A DNA stretch of 64,000 nucleotides from Calamus simplicifolius. Taxonomy: Eukaryota; Streptophyta; Magnoliopsida; Arecales; Arecaceae. Location: NCBI GenBank assembly GCA_900491605.1, contig UESW01001599.1:42179-106178 (forward strand), written 5' to 3'. The position numbers were made by a program, and so were the translations under genes. Below the pieces are notes generated by a model, which was not told where the DNA came from, did not search any database, and saw only the letters and a list, made by a program, of their open reading frames with translations. This document shows positions 55,320-64,000 of the stretch, in pieces; position 1 is the first letter of the stretch, and each line of letters starts with the position of its first letter.

Positions 55320-55454
55320 CTGATTTTTATTGCATGTAAATTAATGCTCCTATTAATTTTATAATAATAGCTAAAATGGATCACCAGGCTATCAGGTCAT
55401 AGATGGATTAACAATCCAATTTACCCCATTCAATAAGGTATTCTATGACGTATA

Positions 55455-56541
55455 TAGGGGTGCAACTTGAGCCGGGTTCAACCTGAACCCGGCCCGCGGA
55501 ACTCGATTTGCAGCAGTACTCAAACTCTAGTTTGCTTAACCTGAACCCGAAGGATCCAAGTTGAACCCAGACCAATTTGCAACTTGGGCCGGGTTAAGGT
55601 TGCAATCAACCCGAACCCGAAAAAACCCGAACCCGCAAAGTCACAAGCAGCAGGCCCACTAGTGTTGTGGAAGTGATGATTTAGCCTTGTTTGTTAGGTT
55701 TAAAGTATGTAGAGCTGACAATAGTTTTGTGAAAGTGATGATTCTTGGTATGAACATTCCACCATAACCTTCATTACCTTTTAAAATGAGCAATATACCT
55801 TTAACCATTGCATTTTATCATGTAATGTTGGTGGGCTAAACTAGTATCTTTATTTTTTTAATTATCTTCTTTGAGACATTTGTAACTTCTAATATGAAGT
55901 TTGCTAAAATTTTATAAAAGCATATTGGAAGAGGTGATGAGCAGAAAACTAAAACATCTGGGAAAGGGGTGATGAGTAAAAAATTAGAGAGCTTTGGATG
56001 GCGAATGCAGTCTCGCTACTTGGAAAATATTTCTCATACCAGACTTATGTGGTCTTCTAACTGGCTCTTTATATCGTCTCAATATTTTATACTTTCGAAG
56101 GATAAAGGTGACTTGATCAATGCATATGATGGCTATTGAAATGTTATACAACATTTGGATTACTTTGGATATATTTTGGTTTAAAAATATACTTTTTTTG
56201 TTTAGTCTTATGTAAAGATGTATATTTTTAGACATGTAATTTGAAATGTGAAGCTTGTTTGTTTCAAACTTCAGCTTGTTTGTACAATGTAAAGCTTATT
56301 TGTTTCAAACTTTAGCTTATTTGTGCAATGTTAAGCTTGTTTGTTTCAGATTGTCATATTTTTTTTCTATCAACCCGAATTCCAACCCGAAACTCAACCC
56401 GAACTCGATTTTTAAAAATAGGGTTAGGGTTGAGGTTTTACAAATAGGGTTAGGGTTAGGGTTAGGGTTGATATTTTACAAATAGGGTTAGGGTTAGGGT
56501 TCAGAGAAACCCGAGTTTCATGAGCCCGAGTTGCACCCCTA
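55455..56541. mobile_element. Non-autonomous hAT transposon, TSD GACGTATA
   Basis: 1087 bp. Terminal inverted repeats start TAGGGGTGCAACT at both ends (the right end reads AGTTGCACCCCTA). The 8-bp duplication GACGTATA at 55447-55454 and 56542-56549 is diagnostic of hAT insertion. Internally it has many AACCCGAACCCG and GGGTTCG tracts near the ends, about three copies of a 45-bp AGCTTGTTTGTTTCAAACTT unit (56250-56350), and a (GGGTTA)n cluster (56420-56500). No transposase. It lies in the leader of the Angela-like element and so inserted after it. Confidence 0.88.
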
Positions 56542-56549
56542 GACGTATA

Positions 56550-57926
56550 GCAGTACCGCACTCTCAAAATGTTTTATATTTAATGCATATTGATATTGTA
56601 TAAAAGCATGATAATTGCTTTATATTTAATACATACTGATCTTGTATAAAAGCATTATGATTGCATGTTTAGTATAAAAACATAAATATGAGAGTCTTAT
56701 TTCAATGTCAAATATTTATTCATAATCTTTTTAGATATGATCTAAATATAGGAATTATGAGTAGTTGTATAATGCAAGTGATGCATGATTCGAAATATAT
56801 GACATGGCTGTTATGGTTAGCTAAATTAGGTCCATAAAGGGTTAGACCCTAAGGTTTAAATCAAATGGACTATAAAAGTATTTGATCAAATCTAAATTGA
56901 TTAGATTAGGTTAAGGATGCTCTAAATCAAATAATAGTTGTAGTTGATCATGTCCTTATCTTTGATTAAACCAAATGGAGCTAGATTAGGCTCTGTGGTT
57001 GAGCATGAATCTCTTAGATGGTCAAATCAAAATTGGTTAATTATATGATGTTAAGGTGAGTTGGCAAGTTGCTCTAGGATCAACGATCGAATGGTTTTTA
57101 ATTGGGAGCTACTCGTATTGATGCGTCTTTAACGAGTTAATGGCATATCCCTCCCATCGATCTCACTTACCTGGTCAATATGGTGAACCATTTATGATTA
57201 AGATCATTTACCTGATTCGAGTTGACCCATGCCTATAAGAAAATCAATCGACTGATTTAGGTGCCACTTACTTAATCTTATTTCATTCTATCAATTTCAT
57301 AGATTCAGTGGGAGAACTTGATTAGTCAATTTATCTTAAGATTATTAAATCTTCTAAAATTATTAGATCCTTAAAATGAAATAGTTATATGATAACTAGA
57401 TCATAGCCTCCCATTAAGGTGGGTGATAATGAGTCTGATGTCTTGATAATCATTGGAGGTACTCTATGCCTGGTGCTCGTCAACCATCGGAATTATCATT
57501 CATTATATAATAAGTCAGTGTAACTATTAAATAGACAGTCAGGTGGGCCAAGCTTCACTCGAACTTGGTTGTTTATTGATAGATTGCACTGATTATATTA
57601 TTTAATGGTTGGACCTAACAAGAACTTTTAGTGGAGGCACTCCATGCCTGCTGAAGAGGAACATGGGGCAAAACTGAACACTAAGAGTTGTTTTGAAAAC
57701 AATTGGTTTTGAACATACTCTTAGATGCATATAGGTTGGCCAAGCTTCACTTGGGCCTGTATGCAGTCTATGTAGATCTTAGTGCCCACTAAAGAATTAA
57801 GAAAAATTCTTCGAATTGGAGTGTAGAGGCTGCCAATTTGAACAAAATAGTGGGAGAATCTTTAGATTAAAGTCCAAATCTTTAGATTGAATCAATTTAT
57901 ATACTACTAAACTTTAGTTTTTCCTT
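56550..57926 (+). other. Angela-like leader region
   Basis: Long untranslated leader between PBS and gag. It has a tandem duplication of about 56 bp (TTTATATTTAATGCATA type, 56570-56660). No coding sequence is recognised, and long leaders are usual in Angela-type elements. Confidence 0.5.
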
Positions 57927-60900
57927 ATGCAGAAAATGGCCACTAATTTATCATTAAGGTCCCTATTGAATAGTGACAAGTTGAATAGTTTAAATTTCAA
58001 TAGCTGGTTTAGAAAACTTAAGATCGTCCTTGAGCATGAAAGGATTCTATATATTCTGAATAATCCTGCACCAAAGATACCTGATGCAAACACCCAAAGT
58101 TCTAAGAGCGACACTTATCAGAAGTGGCTCAGTGATAGAACTAGCATGCGTTGCATCATGCTAGCAGCAATGAATGATAAATTTGGTCGCCGGTTCGAGA
58201 ATGCTCAGCCAAAAAAAATTATTCAAGCATTGAAAGAATCTTTCAGCACATCCAACGATGTTGAAAGGCACAAGACTAGTTATGCTATTTTTAATGCTCG
58301 AATGAGGGATGGATCTCCTGTCACTGATCATGTATTGTACATGATCGAGAAGATAGAATTCCTAAGCAAGCTCGGCTTTCCCCTACATGAGCAGTTGGAA
58401 AAAGATAAGATCCTGAATTTCTTACCTCCATCCTTCTGACCTTTCCTTACTCATTTTTGAATGACAAAGCCTGCAGTCAACTACCACAGTTTGTTGGGGT
58501 TATTACAAAACTTTGAGAAGGACAACCAGCTCTCTAAGGGTTTGGTTAATATGGTTGAAGGATCTAAGGTAGGGCGTCAATCCTTTGGAAAAGGGAAGAA
58601 GAAAAAAAATAAGAAATAGATGCAACATACTACGACATCTATAAGGGGTCAGATGTAGAAGAAGAAAGTTGATAAAGTCAAGCTGAATGCTTTCACTGCA
58701 AGATGCAAGGGCATTGAAAGAGCAACTGTCCTCTTTACATTGCCACACTTGATCAAAACAGGCCAAAGAAGAAAAAGGGCAAGATGTTGCTCAACAAGGT
58801 ATTTATATGATAACACCTTGTAATTTTTATGTATATGATAATCAGACCTGGGTATTGGATACCGGGAGTCCTTTTAATATTTGCAATTCATTGCAGGGAC
58901 TACAGGTCACTAGAAGATTTGAGGACAATGAAAGATTCCTTAATATTGGCGATATAAGATTAGTTCCAGTTTTGGCATTAGGAGTTCTTGAAATAGTTTT
59001 CAATAGAAATGTCATTGTACTAAATGATTATCATTTTTGCCCAATGTTCTTGTTGAACGTAATTTCTGTAGGTCTTCTGGCCAAAAGTCATTATGAAATT
59101 TCAATAAAGGATGTTACTTTTAATATCATTATGAATGGAGTCACTGTAATGATTGGGCATTTATCTAATGGCATTTATATTATCACAGCCTGTGAATGTA
59201 GTGTACAAATCAAGTAAGCGCTCTAGAATAACTGATGTCACATATATTTAACTTTGGCACCATCGGCTGGGTCATATCAATAAGAACATATTAAACATGT
59301 TAACTCAGGAGGATATCCTTCGAGTTGATGATTGTGAATCATTAACTATCTGCAAATCTTGTCTTCTTGGTAAAATGACCAAGTCATCTTTTACTGAAAA
59401 AGATGAAAGAGCCAAAGAGCTATTGGGTCTAGTACATACTGATGTATGTGAACCAATGAGCATTTGTGCCAAAGATGAATATTACTACTTCATTACTTTT
59501 ACAGACAACCTTTTTAGGTTTGGTTATGTCTATCTTATGAGATATAAATCTGATTCGTTTGAAATGTTCAAACTATATCATAAAGAAGTAGAAAAATAAA
59601 CAGAAAAATGTATTAAGACCCTTCGATTAGATCAAGGAGGCGAATACCTTTCAAATGACTTTGTGACATATTTAAGAGAGAATGTGATTCTCTCCCAATG
59701 GACTCCTCCTAGAACACCGCAACATAACGGTGTGTTGGAAAGAAGGAATCGAACTCTATCAGACATGGTTCGATCCATGATGGGTTTTGCAAGCTTGCCA
59801 ATATCATTTTGGGGATATGCATTAGAACCAGCTTATTATATTCTCAATAAAGTTCCAAGTAAGTCTGTTTCTAAAACTCCACATGAGATGTGGTATGGAC
59901 ATAAATCAGATATCACCTATCTGAGAGTCTGGGGGTATCCGGCTTATGTAAAACGTGCAAAATCAGATAAACTTGAACCCAAATCTGACAAATATTTTTT
60001 TATCGGCTATCCGAAAGAAACCAAAGGATATTACTTCTACAATACTGAAGAATAAAAGTTATTCATTAGTAATAGAGCAATTTTTCTTGAAAAGGAGTTC
60101 CTTAGTGAAGGAACAATAGCTCTAATGTTGAACTTGAGAAAGTTCATAAGTAGAAGGAACAACACAAACCTTTGAACCCTTAGAATCTGAGTTGATTAGA
60201 TCAAACTCAAAACCCATTTTAGATGCACCATTAAGACGATCTAGTAGAGTACTACATCAACTAGATAGATACTTAGGTTTCTTGGTCCATAATGAAGATC
60301 CTATTGAGCTCGATGAGAACAACGAGGATCCGATCACCTATATGGATGCTATGCAAATGACTGACTCTAATAAAGGCTTGATGCCATAAAATCTGAACTT
60401 AATTCTATGAAGGATAATAATGTATAGACATTAGTTGATCCATCCGAAGGGATAAAACTCATAGGGTGTAAGTGGGTTTTCAAGAGAAAAAGAGGCGCAG
60501 ACGGAAAGGTAGAGACCTATAAAGCACGTCTGATTGCAAAGGGGTATCGTCAACGTTATGGTATTGACTATGACGAAACGTTTTCTCCTGTGGCAATGCT
60601 GAAATCCATTCGGATTATGCTAGCTATAGCAGCACACTTAGATTATGAGATTTGGCAGATGAATGTTAAAACCGCTTTTCTAAATGTTAATTTAGAAGAA
60701 TAGGTGTATATGATACAGCCTGAAGGTTTTATATCTGAAGATGAGTCTAAAGTGTACAGGCTACAGAAGTCCATTTATGGACTTAAGCAAGCATCTAGGA
60801 GTTGGAACATACGATTTGATAATGTGATCAAATCTTATGGCTTTGTTAAGAATAAAGAAGAACCTTGTATTTATAAATGGGCTAACGGTTCCGTTATTGT

Positions 60901-61915
60901 ATTTCTTGTATTATATGTGGATGATATTCTCTTAATCGGGAATGATATCCCTGCATTACAAGGAATAAAGACATGGTTATCATCACAATTCTTCATAAAA
61001 GATCTGGGAGAAGCCTCCTACATCCTAGGGATGAAGATCTACAAAGATAGATCTAAGAGGATGCTTGGTCTATCCCAATCTACATACATTGACACCGTGC
61101 TAAAGAGGTTTAGCATGGAAAATTTCAAGAAATGCTATCTTTCGATAGACCATGGAATTCATCTTTCTAAGAAGGATTGTCCGACAACTCCTAATGAAAG
61201 AGAACGTATAAGTCAAATTCCATATGCTTCAACAGTGGGATTGATTATGTACACCATGATATGTACAAGATCAGATGTGGCATACTCACTAGGAGTAGTG
61301 AGTAGATACCAATCTGATCCAGGAAAAAAAATGCTGACAAGTTGTTAAGACAATCCTTAAGTATTTGAGAAATACTAAGGACTAGTGGTTAGTCTAGGGA
61401 GAGTCTGATTTGAAACTTGTTGGATATACTGATTCCAGTTTTCAGTCAGATCATGATGATGGCAAAAGTGTATCGGGTTTCATGTATATCCTAAATGGTG
61501 GAGCTGTTTGCTAGAAAAGTTTCAAGCAATATACAGTGGCAGATTCAGTGTGCGAGGTAGAGTACATTGCTGCATCAGATGCCGCAAAAGAAGCTGTGTG
61601 GCTGCGAAAGTTTATCTCCGAGCTTGAAGTGGTACCTTCCATAGATGGACCAGTCCTATTGTACAGTGACAGCACTAGTGCCATAGCTCAAGAAAAGAAA
61701 CCACGAGCACATTAGTGCACCAAGCACATACTGCGCCGGTTTCATCTCATTCGAGAGATTGTAGAACGAGATGACATAAATCTTTAGAAGATTGATGCAA
61801 AGGAAAACTTAGGTGGCCCATTTACTAAAGTACTCAACATCAAGGAGCTTGACGACTATAAATTGAAGATGGATATTAGATACTGTAATGAGTGGCTTTA
61901 GGCTAAGTGGGAGTT
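57927..61915 (+). pseudogene. Angela-like gag-pol, many stops and frameshifts
   Basis: Gag opens at ATG 57927 (or 57936) with LNFNSWFRKLKIVLEHERIL and runs to 58437. A CCHC knuckle near 58690 has its aromatic codon changed to TGA (HCKMQGH*KSNC). Protease has WVLDTGSPFNIC (58850). GAG-pre-integrase (LTICKSCLLGKMT) is followed by integrase with TDVCEPMS, LDQGGEYL (the usual DNGGE-type Asn is Gln), and PQHNGVLERRNRT. RT has MNVKTAFLN (Asp changed to Asn), LQKSIYGLKQASRSW and YVDDILLI (60915). RNase H pieces follow to about 61900 (VEYIAASDAAKEAVWLRK, SDSTSAIAQ). Stops at 59597, 60052, 60386, 60701 and 61346 among others. Inactive. Confidence 0.88.
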
Positions 61916-63621
61916 TGTTGGAAATTGTATCCTAAAGCCAATCATTTGATGATTGTGCTAATGTAAATTGTTTATAAATTGATATATTAATAAAAGTTAT
62001 TTGGTAGTTTATTCATTACAAGAACATCTTCTTAAAGCTCCTAATAGTAATGAAGCCCTCAAGATCTTCCTTCACGATAAAGGAGGATTTATCTTTGAAG
62101 GTCCTTAAAAGAGTTCGCGACCAAATGATATACTATGACAAGGCCATAGTACTATCAAATATAGGACGTTATATATCATATTTATTGGTTGTCCTCTTAA
62201 CCAAGGAGTGTAGAGACACTGGTATGACATACAGGTAAAAGTGTAGGAGTACATTTCACTAAACGTGACTCATTTCCGGATACTCTGCTATCAAGAGTTA
62301 ATCCAAGAAGATATGGGTATAAGTATCCTTTAGACCTGAAGATCACAATCGGTGACTTGCAAGCAACTCATTCTACTTAGGTGTTGGACCACTTGGATTT
62401 CTAATCCAGCTACGAAAGGTTACTGAGTGCAGTCAAGTATTTGTGGTAGTCAGTTGTGGATCAAGATGGAATTTGACCTATCCTGTTAAAAGGAGAAATG
62501 CTTGTGTTTCAACTTAACAAGACCTTGGCCAAGGCACTTCATGTGAAGGTCACATGATCACTAAAGTTGAAATCACTTTATGGATTTTTTGTTTAGAGTT
62601 GACAGGCTCTTAAGCCATCCTTAGCATTTGTGGTTAAAAGGATGAATTATACGGTAACTATTTCTTAGGGTCCTTGAAGTTTGCTCGGCAACTCTTCGAC
62701 CTATCTGGACGTCGGGTTCCATTGCTAGATGGGCACATCGATTAGTATAGAAAGTTGTTTCTATCCTACTAGCTTAGGTTCGAACCTAGAGAGTCACACG
62801 CATAGAAGTTTTCTAAGATGATCTATTTGCTGATCAATGATTGAGAATCGTATATGATTTAATTAATCAATTTGATTGATTGAATTATCTTAATTGGGTA
62901 CAAGTGAATCAGATTCAATTAGGTTTAAATCTATTAGAAGGACTAATCAATTTCAAATACTGATTTGAAATTAGACTTGATTTGGTTTTGAATAGATTTA
63001 GAACTAGCCAAATTTGATTTGGGCTAGGACCATGATTCTATGTAGGTTCAATCCAATAAATTCAAATCAGCTTAAACCAAAACCCAAAGCCAAACCCCAT
63101 GTATGAAAAGAGTTTTCTCGCATAAGGATCTTACATGATGAGATGGTTGAAATCTCATCTCATGAGAGATTAAATTCTCATGTAGAATTTAATGTATAAC
63201 ATTAGTCTTCTCCAATGGTTTCGTTGGAATTCTAAGTGTTAGAATTCATATCTCTTTGGTTTTCACCGAACATCGGAATTAACCAAACGCTGCGTCTCTT
63301 TGATTTTCACCGAACGTCGGAATTAACCAAACGTTGCGTCTCTTTGGTTTTTACCGAACGTCGGAATTAACCAAACGTTGCATCTTTTTAGTTTTCACCG
63401 AACGTTGGAATTAACCAAACGTTGCGTCTTTTTGGTTTTCATCGAACGGCAAAATTCTAAGTGTTAGAATTGAGCCTATAAATTAGAGGATATTCTTCAC
63501 CAGATAATTGAACAACACAACACACGATATGTCATGGATTGAAATTTTAAAGAGTTAGAATAGAAAATCTTGGTGATTCTGGTGTTAGCGGAAGCATGGT
63601 GGATCTTGGAGGAAGATTCAA
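61916..63621 (+). repeat. 3' LTR of the Angela-like element, interrupted
   Basis: Homologous to 53187 onward, up to GGAAGATTCA, where the CACTA-like insertion begins; the equivalent point in the 5' LTR is about 54901. The remaining 400 bp of LTR would lie past the inserted element, outside the window. Confidence 0.9.
63250..63455. repeat. LTR minisatellite with ACCGAACGTCGG core, 3' copy
   Basis: Between four and five units of the same roughly 47-bp repeat as 54510-54735, with different unit variants. Confidence 0.8.
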
Positions 63622-64000
63622 CACTACAACAATTTTTTAATTAGACTACGTCTAAAAAATGTAGTATTTTATATATGACTACATTTTCTAAACCGTAGTC
63701 TAGGTGAGTGTAGTTAAAAGTGTAACTGTAGTTAAAAGTCCCTCTTTTAGACTACGTTTTTAGACGTAGTTAAAAGTCAAAAAAAACGTAGTCTTTAAAT
63801 ACATTTAGACTACGTTTTTATTGAAAAATGTAGTCTAAAGTCGAAAAAACGTAGTCTTTAAATATATTTAGACTACGTTTTTATCAGAAAACGTAGTCTA
63901 AAGTCAATAAAACGTAGTCTTTAAATACATTTAGACTACGTTTTTATCAGAAAACGTAGTCTAAAGTCGAAAAAAACGTAGTCTTTAAGTACATTTAGAC
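63622..64000. mobile_element. CACTA-like transposon end, continues beyond the window
   Basis: It begins CACTACAACAATTTTTT at a point where the 3' LTR departs from the 5' LTR. It then shows dense subterminal repeats: TTAGACTACGTTTTTA and its complement AAAACGTAGTCTA alternate with a period of about 63 bp from 63745 on, so each unit can fold on itself. CACTACAA ends with palindromic subterminal motifs are the CACTA signature. No coding sequence is inside the window. Confidence 0.75.

Larger units (their letters stand above)
53187..64000 (+). mobile_element. Angela-like Ty1-Copia retrotransposon, 3' end outside the window
   Basis: The 5' LTR (53187-55304) is followed by a Met-tRNA PBS, a long leader, gag-pol, the purine tract AAGTGGGAGTT and a 3' LTR from 61916 that is cut by a CACTA-like element at 63622. 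LTRs of about 2.1 kb starting TGTTGGAAATTG and the Tork-clade pol suggest Angela; Ivana- or Ikeros-type cannot be excluded. The left target sequence is GATTT (53182-53186). The two LTRs differ by several per cent by eye, and pol carries many stops, so the copy is fairly old. Confidence 0.88.

Overview
This window is nuclear DNA from a flowering plant. The evidence is two spliced plant genes with GT-AG introns, plant-type LTR retrotransposons (Copia SIRE, Tork and Angela-like; Gypsy TAT with two RNase H domains), CACTA, hAT and Tourist-like DNA transposons, and AT-rich intergenic DNA. A monocot, perhaps a palm, fits the Angela-like and Tourist-like elements and the class C Hsf, but the sequence does not prove it. 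There is no bacterial operon, CRISPR array or convincing RNA gene.

Layout. 1-6457: 3' part of a SIRE-type Copia element (integrase, RT, RNase H, an extra env-position ORF, 3' LTR). 6458-7760: a degenerate 'ACGACACC' repeat field. 8060-13738: complete Tork-type Copia, minus strand, TSD GGACT. 14608-15847: a five-exon HVA22 gene (HVA22f-like), apparently intact. 18156-23418: a second, decayed minus-strand Copia, TSD ACTAT. 23560-24530: a 5'UTR-like stretch with an unidentified ORF. 24595-27752: a two-exon class C heat-shock factor gene on the minus strand, with a LINE relic in its intron, a one-base frameshift in exon 1 and a Tourist-like MITE ending 44 bp upstream of its ATG.

From about 29.7 kb to the right edge there is one nested stack. 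A CACTA transposon (TNPA-like and TNP2 pseudogenes, minus strand) is split by a 15.5-kb TAT-lineage Gypsy element (32634-48122, TSD GCATT). It is split again, inside its TNP2 coding region, by an Angela-like Copia element (53187 to beyond 64000). That Copia carries a 1.1-kb hAT element in its leader (55455-56541, TSD GACGTATA) and is interrupted in its 3' LTR by a second CACTA-like element (63622 onward).

The most unusual structure is in the TAT element. Between pol and the 3' LTR lie three antisense units, each with a TATA-like box and an ORF. Each is followed, in its own direction, by tandem repeats built on the hairpin core CTCGG-N-CCGAG, and the LTRs carry a fourth family with the same core. 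One unit is a five-exon gene with a gypsy-type transposon-protein domain and a coiled-coil C terminus. One encodes a product I do not recognise.
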